From Triatoma infestans (taxonomy: Eukaryota > Arthropoda > Insecta > Hemiptera > Reduviidae), in contig JAAEAF010001548.1 of the NCBI GenBank assembly GCA_011037195.1, positions 62,001 to 126,000 on the forward strand: DNA of 64,000 nt, in the 5' to 3' direction. Made by a program: the position numbers and the translations under genes. The number at the start of each line of letters is the position of its first letter. Position 1 is the stretch's first letter. A model generated the notes under the pieces. That model was not told where the DNA came from, ran no database searches, and saw only the letters and a list, made by a program, of their open reading frames with translations. Shown one piece after another: positions 23,085 through 34,235 of this stretch.

Positions 23085-23268
23085 TGTGGGGGTCTTGTGG
23101 TTAATAATTGTCAATTAATACAGATATTCACTATATTTGAACACAAGATACAAAATGTTATCCACCACAATATAAAATGTATAATTTAATAGACATGTTC
23201 TCTTAACTCAACTCTGATGCAACTGTAACCTTACTACTGCTCTCGCTTATAACAGTGATGCCACTACA
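23085..23268 (-). repeat. 5' LTR of CsRn1-like element
   Basis: 184 bp, one difference from the other LTR (ATGTTCTCTTAAC here, ATGTTCTATTAAC at 18559-18742). The U3 promoter is expected here but I cannot pick a certain TATA box. Confidence 0.93.
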
Positions 23269-23273
23269 CTAAG

Positions 23274-23452
23274 TATTTTATTATAATTATTAGTTACCAT
23301 TTCTAACGTTCAAAGTATTGTTCAATTATAGTTATTTTTATATAAACCGTTTAATTATTCGAGCACTAACTTCCCAAAATCCCTCAACTAACTTCCGCCC
23401 TCTTCAAGACATCTGCTACTCCAGGAATCACACATCAAACGATTCCATTACA
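23274..23452 (+). repeat. 5' LTR of gag-only element, right part
   Basis: Continues the LTR after the nested element (TATTTTATTATAATTATTAG to CGATTCCATTACA), matching 27464-27639. Confidence 0.9.
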
Positions 23453-23454
23453 TC

Positions 23455-23472
23455 TGGTGGCAGCGACTAGGA
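23455..23472 (+). other. Probable primer binding site of gag-only element
   Basis: TGGTGGCAGCGACTAGGA begins two bases after the LTR end, the position and TGG start expected of a tRNA-complementary PBS. I do not assign the tRNA. Confidence 0.55.
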
Positions 23473-23592
23473 TCCGAACAGCGATTCCCGTAAGTCAAAT
23501 TTTTTATACATATTTTATTTATTAATTAAATTTTTTCTTCTATTGTGTTATATAAGTTCAATCATATTGAACTAAAATTTTTTTGAAAATTT

Positions 23593-24812
23593 ATGAAAAC
23601 TAGATCAAAGAAAATTCGTGCTAGTCCTATTAAAATTTCTGACCCTCAATCAGTATCTACCATGACCACTTATAATTTAAATGGTGTACAGATGTCCTTA
23701 GAAGAGGCTGTGCAACACCTCTTGGGTGAAAGAGAAAGATCTGCACCTGCTCCCCCGGCCCAAGATAAAACATCTATAATCGCTAGTCTGAACCTACTAA
23801 ATCAGATTCCGTGTTTTGACGGAGAGCAAAACACAAACATAGAACTCTTCCTAGAACAGGTACAACGCTGTGCTAGATTGTCGCGATGGGACGACGATAC
23901 CACATTAGAGGTGGTTGAATTTAAAATTTCTGGTACCGCCAAAACCTTTTATAACACACAAAAATCACTACTGGTACGCGAAGGAAAGGTAGTCGATTTC
24001 AATACCATTTCGAAACTGCTGCTCAATAGGTACCAACCACACAGAGCAAACGCCTCTTGTTCTGTTGCGCCAAATTACAAACATGCAGGCATCCCCAGAC
24101 GATTCGGTCGAGAAAATCGCCGATAAACTCCGCCACCTGCATGCATTAATTTCGGATAAGGCAGAAGCTAATCCGAAATTAACACTACAAACGGTGTTAA
24201 ACGAAATCACCATCGACACCTTCATCAGGCTACTTCCACAAAATCTAAGGAACGAGGTACGCACTAAGCTTCCTAAAACCTTAGATAGTGCCCTGGATTA
24301 TACCACGGCACTGAGAGAAATCAAGGCGGCAGACTCTGCTCCGTCAGTGTTTGCTATAACGCCTAAGCCCAATATAATCAAACCGGTGGCTAAACAAAAT
24401 AAACTACCGCCATCGCCATGTAAATACTGCGGGAACATGCATTTCCATTCCGAGTGCACTCAAAAAAATAAATCCCCAGTATTTAACGTAGTTAAAAATC
24501 GGCCATGTCGGCATTGTTCAGGGCCTCATTTCGATAGGCATTGCACGGCCCCAAAAACAAAACCACGTACTAACTTTGGTACTCGCCGCAAGCTAGTAAG
24601 TTCAACTCTAACAATTTTCAAAGGCAAAGTACAAACCGTACAAACCAACGCCAATCCACACATACACCCCAATATCACAATCAGCGTCATACGGAAGTAA
24701 CTAAGCCAACGGTTAAGTTTAATACGAGCGACAAACCGACCTGCCAGTATTGCAATAAATACGGCCATACTACTCGAAACTGTTTTCTAATCGAGCCAGA
24801 AAACGGATAAAC
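23593..24812 (+). pseudogene. gag: Gag of gag-only element, frameshifted, three zinc knuckles
   Basis: First frame 23593-24126 (MKTRSKKIRASPIKI...) contains IPCFDGEQNTNIELFLEQV and the capsid-like FKISGTAKTFY ... LLLNRYQPHR. A shift near 24060 moves to 24065-24700 (MRQITNMQASPDDSVEKI, TLQTVLNEITIDTFIRLLP), which has knuckles CKYCGNMHFHSEC and CRHCSGPHFDRHC. A second shift near 24700 leads to CQYCNKYGHTTRNC, a canonical CCHC, before a stop near 24810. No protease follows. The capsid region resembles Ty3/gypsy gag. Confidence 0.85.
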
Positions 24813-27177
24813 TTCCAGCAGTCACAGGCGTTCCTACGGACACAACTACGGCAATTACCCCGGCATCAATTTCGCAAAACAACTACTACAAGTAAAATTA
24901 ATACATTGCAACACACCAGTAAACAAATACAACGTTAATTCAATCTTGTGTCGCAAGTTTGCGCTTATTCTTCTTTCAGGCACAGAAAATTTAAAGTTTA
25001 AGCATAATTATTTATATCGCTTTTTCTCAAATTCAATCTGTGTCAAACTCAATCAAAATCAATCAAGTTTACGTACAGTAAATTTAAGCTCTTAGCACAT
25101 AATTTCTTACTCTTTTTAATTATGTTATTTTCAACGATTTTATGTCTAAGTAAAATCTCTAGCAATTTTTCTTATAAGTGTTTCTCACACAAACACCACT
25201 TCCGGTGTTGGGAAAGGTTCACCACTTTAGTCCAGGGAGTTACACATACAAACATAAAATACGGCTATACACAGACAGCCAATATAACAATCAATTAACA
25301 ACAAATTATTTTCGTTTATTTTTCATTTACCGCCAACTTTACTATTAACTGATTTTCTTTTACCGCCAATTGTACTAAAAATTGTTTACATTTCAGGTAC
25401 TAAATAATACAACCCTTTCTTACAAGGTGACTACACAAATAGTCACAATAAATAAAGAACAACCTCTTTATCTCTTCATTCAATAAAATTTAACAAATTT
25501 GCTTCTTTGTTTAGTACAATAATACCAATAACAGGTAAACAAGACAATAGCTCTTTCGAGACGGACCAACACTTTTGTTTTAACCAACGGAGAACTATTA
25601 TAACTTTCACCAAGCTAGTGCCAAACAAAGACGTTAACACCTGCACATAAAACTTAGTCGGCATTACAATTATGGTAAGTAACTAATCACTTCCAAGTAT
25701 ATTATTTTATTATTTTTATTTATTACCTCTTCTTACATGTCATTCACTTAAATATAAAAAATTCCACTATTATCACTATCAATTTAAAAATTTATTTGTA
25801 CATGCATTAATACAAATTTGCAGCATTTCGTCACAACGAGCTCATTACTTCGAAAAATCACTAGTGTACCCCAAAAATACGACAAACGCATGTCACCCCC
25901 CATTACTGCGTTTTGTATACATGCCATTTTTCTTTAACACGTATATATATATAAACATATTCAGATTTAATATAGTCGACATCTAAATTAAGTTAGATTA
26001 AGTTAAGCTAAGTTAAAGTAAGAAGTCTAGACTAATCGACGAATCTCGAGATATCTAACTTTGAGCTCAACACCTGTTCCGCAAGCGCTTTCCCTTCTCC
26101 CTTGCACGCAGCACGCATTGGGTAAATCAGGGGCAACAATTTATCGATCGATCAAAAAAAAAAAAATATGGATACATATAAATTTTAAAAATAAGAGTGC
26201 ACAGTTTACATTTCTTATAAACAATATTAAAACGTGGTATACCAACTTTTACCTATCAATTCACTGGCATTTAAGTTTCCTTTATAATTTCATTTATTAG
26301 GTTACCTTTGAGTAACGTTTACACACTAAATTTTTTATTGTTATCAACGATATATATATAATACGTTTCCTTTATAATTATTTAACTTATTTTAACTGAT
26401 ATTTGTATTTATGTTTCCTTTATAATTTTATTTATTATGTTATCTTTCAGTAACATTCACATATTAAATTTTTGATTTTATCAAATTATATAATTAATTT
26501 TCGATGTTTATATTTTCAGTTGACATTTGTATGTCATTTACATATTAATTCTTTGACATTTATAATTCGTTTTTTTTTATTTAATACTTTCAATTACAAT
26601 TACATATTAATTCTTTGACATTTATAATTCGTTTTTTATGTTAATTCTTTAAATTATAATTACATATTAATTCTTTGACTTTTATAATACAGTTTCTATG
26701 TTTTCTATAACATTTACATGTAAATTTTTTGACTCTATCAACCGATAATTGTATATTACGATATAAGTTCATTTACTATGTTAATAACAATTGCATGTTA
26801 AATTTTAATATTATCAATGGTCAAACAAAAATTTTAATTGTAATTAACGAAACAACACAAGTTGTTAGCCTTATAATACCTTCAATTCTGTATAATTAGT
26901 ATTACTATCAATTCTCCATTGTTAAACTCATTGTTAAAAATTACATCATTGTCAAATTCTCAAAAGTTACAAAATTGCAATCGTATCAAACCGTGAATTT
27001 TAAACTATGTATACAAATTAACACGGTATAAATAATTCAACTAAAATGCACACTAACTAATTTACTTAAATTCAAAAAAAAAAAAAAAAAAATAGGGCAC
27101 GCTCGTACAACGGCGAACATGCAAATTCAGCATCCGCCCCCCCGCAACAAATTTTTTCATGCTGAAAAAATTTTCAC
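24813..27177 (+). other. Non-coding internal region of gag-only element
   Basis: 2.4 kb, strongly A/T. No pol motif in any frame. ATGGTAAGTAAC near 25672 looks like a splice donor but no matching acceptor or exon is evident. In a complete relative this position would hold pol. Confidence 0.7.
26285..26820 (+). repeat. Degenerate tandem repeats, about 60-bp period
   Basis: The block ACATATTAATTCTTTGACAT starts near 26539, 26602 and 26662 (the last diverged), with weaker relatives on both sides (ACACACTAAATTTTTTATTG; ACATATTAAATTTTTGATTT). Confidence 0.7.
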
Positions 27178-27191
27178 CGGGGAGGGGATGA
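27178..27191 (+). other. Polypurine tract of gag-only element
   Basis: GGGGAGGGGATGA immediately before the 3' LTR. It follows a C-rich patch (27138-27144) and TTCATGCTGAAAAAATTTTC. Confidence 0.75.
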
Positions 27192-27639
27192 TGTAATGAC
27201 ATGGCAAAGTCATTGACATCGGCAAAGTCAAACACCAAAGAAATAATAATTTACAACTAGTGGTTCCAGCCAGCTGCTACCTTAACAAAGGGTGGCAGTA
27301 ATAAAACAGCATTATTATATCGTCTACGGCCAAACGAGCACGTCTTTATACACAAGCGGCAATTTACTATACACAGTTATATTCAAACATCATTCTCTTA
27401 GTTGTGCACTTTAGTTTAGTTATTTTATCATTCTAATTTATCTTCTATTTATTACTAAGTATTTTATTATAATTATTAGTTACCATTTCTAACGTTCAAA
27501 GTTAACGTTCAAATATAGTTATTTTTATATAAACCGTTTAATTATTCGAGCACTAACTTCCCAAAATCTCTCAACTAACTTCCGCCCTCTTCAAGACATC
27601 TGCTACTCCAGGAATCACACATCAAACGATTCCATTACA
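27192..27639 (+). repeat. 3' LTR of gag-only element
   Basis: 448 bp, TGTAATG to ATTACA. Lacks about 197 bp present in the 5' LTR and serves as the empty-site control for the CsRn1-like insertion. Confidence 0.92.
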
Positions 27640-27857
27640 AGGGTGTCCATGAGATAACCTAAGGAGCGTTTCGTACAGCTATCGGAGACTGGCTCACAAG
27701 AAAGCATGAGACACTCTGTGGTGGGATCCATGAGGCAATGCACAATAAAAGGATTATGCCAAAACTGTGTAAAAATAGCACCAAAGTGACCCTTGGCCTG
27801 AGTCTAGAATAGTCTCTCTGGTCAAGAGGCTAGTTACACCTCATGGTTGGTTAACTG
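27640..27857 (+). pseudogene. LINE RNase H/C-terminal fragment, right part
   Basis: Reads GVHEIT, a stop, GAFRTAIGDWLTRKHETL and KRIMPKLCKNSTKVTLGLS, the region just after LINE RNase H, continuing 18005-18092. It ends at the right arm of locus 3. Confidence 0.65.
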
Positions 27858-27902
27858 AATTTGCTCAGTGCATGCCTATTTTATCACACTGTTTTGACAA
27901 AA

Positions 27903-27942
27903 ACATCCTGATGATAGGCGAACGCCCGAAACCGGTCGGTGA
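27903..27942 (+). ncRNA. Hammerhead-like motif, core intact
   Basis: CATC, CTGATGA (27908-27914), TA, GGCG-AA-CGCC, C, GAAA (27928-27931), CCGGTC with GTC at 27935-27937, then GGTG, which pairs with CATC using one G-T wobble. All conserved core bases are present. ACCGGT is self-complementary. An extra base between A9 and stem II departs from the classical hammerhead. Confidence 0.6.
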
Positions 27943-28106
27943 CCACCACCAAAAGAAGCAGGCTATCACGGAGGATATCTCTGATGCTTTCCAGCTCTGC
28001 GGAACCAACCACAACAACTTCTAGTTTATTGAATATGTGGATGGGTACGCAGTGCTGGATAACAGCTGGTATTTTATCCGTCGTAGCATGCATATTTATA
28101 GTGTTT

Positions 28107-28142
28107 CTGACCGGTTTCGGATTTTCATCCATCGTCAGGGCA
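28107..28142 (-). ncRNA. Hammerhead-like motif, divergent family
   Basis: Minus strand: CTGACGA (28132-28138), T, GGAT-GAAA-ATCC (perfect stem II with a GAAA loop), GAAACCGGTC. Stem II has a completely different sequence from the GGGCG/CGCCC copies yet pairs perfectly. Stem I complementarity is absent (CC versus AG). Confidence 0.5.
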
Positions 28143-28144
28143 AA

Positions 28145-28984
28145 TTCACCAAGTCGTGTAGAGAGTTCACCTCAACTTAATATTTCTGTCACACTCACAC
28201 TTGTTGTGACATTGTTATATTTTATATTTACTTATAAATCTACTCTTATGGAAAATTCGGACAGTTATAGAAAATAGTTTAAGTTAAAATTTCCTTTAGC
28301 GCTGTGTCATCTGCTGTATTAGTACAAACTTCAGCCTCTATAAAATATAGGATAAGGCCTTGTGGATATTACCATCAATTAAAATGAGTTTCGCATACTT
28401 GTAATATGTAAGAACAGTTTTTCGTATGAAGGAGATCTGGATTTTCATTTTCTGTTTTATTCCCAGTGAATACTCCAATTCGAAAAGCTGTAAAACATTT
28501 TCTTGAAAAATTTATCTCTAGGAGTCAGTCAAATAAGTTAAAATTACTAGTTAGAGACAGAAATTAAAACAAAACAAATCACCATTATTTTGCAAAACTT
28601 AAAATAATTAGAAAAGATTAAACGTCTATTGTGCGAAAATACTAGAAATAATCCTTTAATAGGAACTTTTAGGTAACGAGTAAGCACATGAATCGTCCAT
28701 TACGCTTCTATAAGGCTTATAAAATCGATAAAAAGCCTATAACTCCAGCCTCTTGTAATCGGAATGATTATTATCTTTAACAATAATCCATGTCAAAACT
28801 CAATCTTAGATTCAATTCAGCTGAGTATTATTTTCTTCATATTGTAGAGCTAACTAATTTTAGTTGACTTCCTAATATTTTAAAAGATCCCTAGAACTGA
28901 CTGCCTTAACAAATTACAATGAACATGCCCCGGATTTTTGCTCTTGTTTTTACTAATTTTACTCTTCTCCTATTAATAGATAGG
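28145..28984. other. Unassigned AT-rich region
   Basis: No supported gene or repeat. Confidence 0.4.
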
Positions 28985-30060
28985 TTTTGAAATAAAAGTG
29001 ATAAGTTTCAAACCTATGCACTTAGCATTCCAAGTAGCAATATAGGAAAACGTAGTAGTTTTTTTCGAGAAAATTCTGAAATAATCAAAAACATATTCTT
29101 TGAAATCGCACTTGTAGTTAACCGATTTTCTTCGAAATTGCAATTCTAGCGAGACTTTTATCGGATTAATTTATAGAGGTAGTCGAAACATACACTATAT
29201 TGAAGAGGTACTTTAGAGGAAAGCTCAACATTACTGCACCCAAATAAAATTTACCGGGAAAATATTTCAAATAAAAGTGCCAGACTTTTATATATGTGAT
29301 AGTATAAGAAGTTCAAACAAAATCATTTAGAATCGTTTCGGATAAAATCGCGAAAAGCTGAAAAAAAAAATCCAGTAAAGTCGCACATACAGACCACTGG
29401 CAAAAACCTTTTTTCGTTCTTAGAAAACCTCAAAATATGTTTTAAATATGTTAGAAAACTTAATTTTGACAATCCCATACGATCGTAATTCTTGTTGTTA
29501 TTAGGAGTAATAGAAAGTAGAAAGCGGCCCTAGAATGTAATTAGATTCAGACGGTCTCCCGACCAATTTGTATGTCAGTCAGTGTTTCTTTTCTTCGAAA
29601 CAATTGACAACGTGAACAATCTGTTGTTGTCTACAGACCTATATTATTATTATTATTATAGATGGCATAATAAGGCATTTTACTGGTATGGACTTCCGGA
29701 GAAAGCCCGAAGAACTTTGATAGAAATTTTCCTGGAAAAAATTTCAAATGATACTGTTTTATGTTTGTGGTAGGTAAGCAAAGTTTAAAGAAATTGGAAG
29801 AGCTGTCTAGAAAATCGTGAAAAAAATGAAGATCCAGTTGTTGAATTTTCATGGAAACCGTGCTGTTAGATGCCATGCTGACACTAGGAAGTTTGAGCAT
29901 CTACGATTTTTTGTGTGTGTTATTTTGTTCACAAACACACAAATATAGAGCATTGACAAAAAACTTTTTCTTCGAATTCAGCAGTTTCGAGACGTGGAAA
30001 ATTCAGCGAAAATTCAATTTTGAAAATTTGACATGACAGCAATACTTTTTGTCCAGCAAT
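28985..30060 (+). repeat. R-family copy, rearranged
   Basis: Several modules with GGGAAAATATTTCAAATAAA (29250-29270), AATCGTTTCGG and CCAGTAAAGTCGCACAT; a family end near 29460-29520 (GGAGTAATAGAAAGTAG); then a second end near 29850-30040 with TGTGTTATTTTGTTCACAAAC and ATTTGACATGACAGCAATAC. Confidence 0.6.
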
Positions 30061-30985
30061 CAGAGAAAGTAAATAGAAATATTTTATTACTCCTTGATAC
30101 AATAAGTAAACGGGAATTAGACAATATTTCAATAAATTTTCCTCAGACATTTTTCCTGTAACAATATTGTTATCTAGTCAAGCGTATAACGGTATAAAAG
30201 AAATGTGTGAGAACTGAGTTGCTAGTTAAGAAAGAAGTGAAGAAAACGGTGTTGAAAAGCAGAATGTTGTTAAGGTGGCTGCACGTAGCGGGTCGACTCG
30301 TTCAGAAAGCTGCTCCTCCTTCTGTATACACGGTTCAGTACTTTTCTTACACCACAATGACGACGGCCGTCACTATAATACTTTGAACTGACTGCCGTGT
30401 GCAGATCGTTAGACTTTGTTAATATATCTAACTGGATACGATAATACACTTAAAAGGAATTTTTTGTTAGCACTAGAGCTTTTATTCATTGTCACCGTTT
30501 TCTTTCATGGATTGAAATTCTCTTTTAAATTATTTCTTATATCAAACTGTTTAAAAATAGAACTTTAAGAATTCAAAATTTGGAATAGGTTACATTCAGT
30601 GGCCACAAATTCAAGCTTGATAGAATATTTCTACCATTCCTAAAACTTAAAAAAAAATAAAGTCAACTTAAGTTCACCTAATACAATTCTATAATGCGTT
30701 AAAGAAAGCTATTCTTCCTATCAGATTTTTGAAATTGATTAATTAACGAAATACATGTTCTGAGGGTTCCCCAGGCACAAATATTCTTAACTTAGTTCAG
30801 AAGGTTTTCTGATATTATGGCTTTAATTATAATAAAACAATGTTTACTTAAATGTTTTCGACCATAGATAATTTTCTTATCTTTTCTTCATGTAAGCTCG
30901 AAAATTGCTAATAGATAAATTTAGCAAAACTGGTCGAAAGAAAAAAAATTTCCTTGATCGGAAAATTAAAGTACACAAACTTAGT
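30061..30985. other. Unassigned region
   Basis: 30180-30420 has a TATAAAAG box near 30193 and a more balanced composition (GCACGTAGCGGGTCGACTCG at 30281-30300) but no long frame; a promoter is conceivable, not supported. Confidence 0.35.
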
Positions 30986-30990
30986 TTCAG

Positions 30991-31022
30991 AGACATTTTC
31001 CGTGGTAGCCTGCTTCATAACT
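30991..31022 (-). repeat. Fragment of hammerhead-like repeat end
   Basis: TCAGAGACATTTTCCGTGGT followed by AGCCTGCTTCATA matches only the distal 35 bp of the repeat; the ribozyme core is missing. It starts at the same TCAGAGA boundary as the other short ends. Confidence 0.6.
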
Positions 31023-31501
31023 GCTTCATATATAGATAAATAGATAGACAACACACAGAGGGAGTTGACCAAACAACCAAATCCATTTATGGCTCCCTTG
31101 GCATCAATGTGAACTTGAAATGTAGTCGTCTGTATAATGGCACAATAATGCTGTGTATGGGCGGTGAGCTATAGTTAGCCTAACAGCCGAAATGGTTGCA
31201 TCATCTACCTTTGCAGGGCCTATATGTATGGTGTGAATGTTTTGGTGTAAGTTGTTTTGTTGGTGGTGATATACTTGCAGGGACGCCAACTTCCCTGAAG
31301 AAGTGGATGATTTCACTCAATTTCTATTTCCATTCCACCGAATGGGGATTTACTTCACACATATAGATCTAACAATTTTATTGAAACACATTTCCTGTTT
31401 CAAAATAGTTCTGGCGGAAGATGTCAAGACTTAGCTTCCATTCTAAAGTGAATGTAATTTACGATACATATATTTCAACATGTAATATTAAGGAATTAAT
31501 T

Positions 31502-31740
31502 TTTTTTTTTTTTTTTTTTTTAATTAAGGCGCTTCAACATCTGTGGTCATTAGCGCCCGGCCTTCTCAGGCCTACCGGCCTCCGGACAGTGTTCTCTCGC
31601 TACACAGACAACACTGTCATCACCAAACAGTGAGCTGTAGAGGCTCCTAGGAAAGAAAAAATCTAAGGGTAGCACTGGACTCGAACCCGGGACCTCCGCG
31701 TGGGAGTCCAACGTGCTAACCACTTAGCTAATCCCTTCCC
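31502..31740 (-). mobile_element. tRNA-derived SINE-1, complete, 13-bp TSD
   Basis: Minus-strand head GGGAAGGGATTAGCTAAGTG with A box (TGGTTAGCACG), B box GGTTCGAGTCC, body CTCTACAGCTCACTG and GGCCGGGCGCTAATG, and a poly(A) tail (poly-T 31502-31522). TAAGGAATTAATT flanks it at 31489-31501 and 31741-31753. The anticodon stem does not pair, so it is not a tRNA gene. Best reference copy of this SINE in the window. Confidence 0.92.
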
Positions 31741-31753
31741 TAAGGAATTAATT

Positions 31754-32505
31754 GAGTTACGAAATATTGTAGAATTCAGGAGGTACCTGAAGAAGCTGGA
31801 TCCACCTGCATATTCTATGAGGTGATGGAGATGACTAACTGACTATGATGCTTTCCCCAACGACAGTTCAGAATCCTAAGTATCTACGAACCGGGTGTTG
31901 GATAAATAGATATCATGACTAAAACCGTTAAAAAAATGCATAAATCCAAACTTAAAGAAAATTCGCCAAGAATGTTATTGGTCAAGATATTTTATCAATA
32001 AATGGCAAAGAGAAAACAAAAATTTTCAAGTTTATAAAAATGTGCTATTTATTTTTAAAGTGTTCATTCATGGAAATCATATTTACGTGATATTTTAAGA
32101 TATTAATAAATATGAATGAGAAAATTTTGACAAAAGGCAATTCAAAACAATTAAATAATTTAATACATTCATTTGGATAGCTTAATTCCAAGGTTTTTGA
32201 AAGGCAAGCATTATTATTACCGGCTGGATTAGGATTTTAGAAATTCATTGTGCATGCTAATTAGAGCTGAAAGTTTATGATAATAGCAAATAACAACGTA
32301 GATATATAAAAGGAGTATTATGTTTATGCAAAAATGTATGTATCATCCATGGAACCAAACCCACCAATAATAGAGAATTCAGACCAGGCAAAGAAATATA
32401 AAGCTTATTCAGCTAATATTCATTTCCTACCATGGAAATGCATGTTAGAGCAAATAACTGTAGTCATATTTTTAAAATAGCTTCACAAAATTTAAGAATT
32501 GGCTC
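31754..32505. other. Unassigned AT-rich region
   Basis: No supported gene or repeat. Confidence 0.4.
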
Positions 32506-32509
32506 TAAA

Positions 32510-32695
32510 TTTATAATAGCCATTTTACTGAATTTTTTTTTCTAGTTTTTGTGATTTTTTCGAAAACGACTGCAATGATTTTTTTAAACGTGCAACACTA
32601 ACTACACACATCAAGGACTATAACTTGTATTTGAAACATTTTTCCTGGAAAATTCATTTTAGCAGGGCTTTGGAGTATACTTCATAAGGGTCATT
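32510..32695 (-). repeat. R-family fragment
   Basis: Minus orientation: TTTTCGAAAACGACTGCAAT, ACTACACACATCAAGGAC, GTATTTGAAACATTTTTCCTG, AATTCATTTTAGCAGGG. Confidence 0.65.
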
Positions 32696-32930
32696 CATAC
32701 TGAAGGGGTTATTGATTCCTCTAAGGTGCCAGTTAGTTTATATCTATTATCATACTTTTTCCCATTCACCTCCAAACCTTCCTCTTCCTTTCCTGCTGCT
32801 ATCACATAGTTTATCTCTATTCTCCAATGTTTATAGTAGTCCTCTACTTTTCTCCTCATCAATTCCAGGTCTTCTTTACCCCGGGCTATCATCACTTAGT
32901 TGCAAAAAATAATGAAGAAAGATAGGTATC
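32695..32930 (-). pseudogene. RTE-type RT fragment (thumb region)
   Basis: Reads MIARGKEDLELMRRKVEDYY, KHWRIEINY, then a KKYDNR block: the segment following the YADD motif in endonuclease-reverse transcriptases of RTE-type LINEs. The catalytic residues are degraded (SDD) and the rest is missing or unrecognisable up to about 33160. Confidence 0.6.
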
Positions 32931-33169
32931 CTCAATTTGTAAACCCATTTTTCCATATTTCTGAAACCAAACTGTAATCACTATGATCAGATATATAAGC
33001 AATGTGGGAGTCTGCAATCCTGCCGTTCCTCCCTATCTAATTCGTGTAGCATCTTCATCATCTTCCATCTATAAACGCAGATGCAGCTCCTCCTAGTTTC
33101 TTTCTCTGCAATTTTCTATGAGCTACCACACGATGAAGATATTATCCACACATAATCTTTCACATATTA

Positions 33170-33690
33170 AACCGTATTTTTCTTCGGCGCTCACATAATT
33201 CATTTATATTATAATGAAAGTAAAAGTAAATTTGAGAATTCGTTATTCATTGGAAAGTAAGTATATCAAATGGAATATTGTGATTCTAAATCGGCGACAT
33301 ATTTTTAAACTATTTCATACCAAAGTAATATAAACTATAAATTGCATGATTTTATCACTTCTACCACTGGATAATAAAGTTGGCTTGCGGTAATAAAGTA
33401 CCTGACATGAGTTTCAAACAGAAATGAGAACTTATGTTTATTGCAGTACAGTGTTGGCCATTGCTACAGAACATTATTAAAATAGAGTGTTCTCTGAAAG
33501 TGACTGCATGGTGTCTTCCTTTCCTGTTCTCTGATGTTATAAATATGGCAATCCTGATGTCTATAACAGGATAAAATAAATTTGTAAAATATTACTCTTC
33601 TCTTTTTTTGGTATTGTTTATACAACTGTTCTCAATCGGCGCGCTTTTCTTATTTTTCAAAAGTGTACCAGTGTAGTGTAGTGATCTCTA
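33170..33690. other. Unassigned AT-rich region
   Basis: No supported gene. It ends at a 23-nt poly(A) run (33691-33713). Confidence 0.4.
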
Positions 33691-33746
33691 AAAAAAAAAA
33701 AAAAAAAAAAAAAATTGTCATACAACTATATCTTAATAATAATTTT

Positions 33747-33970
33747 TTTTTTTTTGGCGTGTCAACATCTATGGTCATTAACGCCCGAAGCCCTATCAGT
33801 GAACTCCAACCTCCGGATAGTGTTCTCTCGTTACAGACAGTACTTTCCATCACCGGACAGTCAATTGCTTCTACAAAGAAAATCTTACGGTACTACTGCT
33901 GGACTCAAACCGGCAACCTCGGAGTTGCTAGTCTAGCGTGCTACCACTGAGCTAATCCCTACCCTACGGC
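33747..33970 (-). mobile_element. tRNA-derived SINE-1
   Basis: Minus strand: GGGATTAGCTCAGTGGTAGC (A box), GGTTTGAGTCC (B box), body and poly(A) (poly-T 33747-33757). The anticodon position reads AGC but the stem does not pair. No clear TSD found. Confidence 0.85.
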
Positions 33971-33974
33971 AATT

Positions 33975-34235
33975 CTTCACCTCTATAATGGCAATTCTTA
34001 CACCAATATTGTAAATAGAGGGTGATGATTAGATGATTGATTAGTTTTAAGTAAAGTTGCTTGAATGTGACTATTTTGTAAGCCAGCGCCGCATCAATCC
34101 TAAACAAAATTTTACTAAACTTCAGAAGTCAAACCTTTTCACAGATTTCTCAGTAAGCGTCAACAGTAATTTCTTTTGAAACGTGTAAAAAATAAAAAGT
34201 GATGAAGTAAGCAGCCAAAGTGATATGTAAACAGT
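33975..34235. other. Unassigned region
   Basis: Nothing recognisable. Confidence 0.4.

Larger units (their letters stand above)
18559..23268 (-). mobile_element. CsRn1-like Ty3/gypsy retrotransposon, intact and young
   Basis: Complete minus-strand element: 184-bp LTRs at 18559-18742 and 23085-23268 that differ by a single base (A versus C at about position 117), 5-bp TSD CTAAG (18554-18558 and 23269-23273), open gag and pol, tRNA-Trp-type PBS and a polypurine tract. The empty site is present in the 3' LTR of the host element (ACTAAGTATTTTATT at about 27459). The Trp PBS and the CHCC-type gag knuckle are hallmarks of the CsRn1 clade. Likely still competent or recently so. Confidence 0.93.
18093..27639 (+). 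mobile_element. Gag-only LTR retrotransposon, 5' LTR split by a nested element
   Basis: LTRs begin TGTAATGACATGG and end ATTCCATTACA. The 5' LTR is 18093-18558 plus 23274-23452; the 3' LTR is 27192-27639. Between are gag, about 2.4 kb of AT-rich non-coding sequence and a polypurine tract, but no protease, RT or integrase. It would depend on enzymes from a relative. It sits inside a LINE fragment; flanks (GAGGT before, AGGGT after) hint at an imperfect TSD. Ty3/gypsy is likely from gag character and LTR termini, unproven without pol. Confidence 0.85.
17875..28015. mobile_element. Inverted dimer of hammerhead-like repeat around a LINE fragment, 13-bp TSD (locus 3)
   Basis: Left arm 17875-18004 (minus) and right arm 27858-28015 (plus) are copies of the locus 1 repeat. 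Flanks AACTTCTTGTTTA (17862-17874) and AACTTCTAGTTTA (28016-28028) differ at one base. The right arm is longer by about 30 bp (GCTTTCCAGCTCTGCGGAAC). Between the arms was only a LINE RNase H fragment of about 300 bp, later split by the LTR element at 18093-27639. Before that the composite was about 0.6 kb. Confidence 0.7.

Noticed and set aside
25665..25690. ATGGTAAGT as a splice donor of the gag-only element
   Set aside because: No acceptor or second exon can be shown.
30185..30300. TATAAAAG as a promoter of a host gene
   Set aside because: No downstream reading frame or transcript feature supports it.
31690..31740. Possible tRNA gene on the minus strand
   Set aside because: A and B boxes are present but the anticodon stem does not pair and a SINE body with poly(A) follows.
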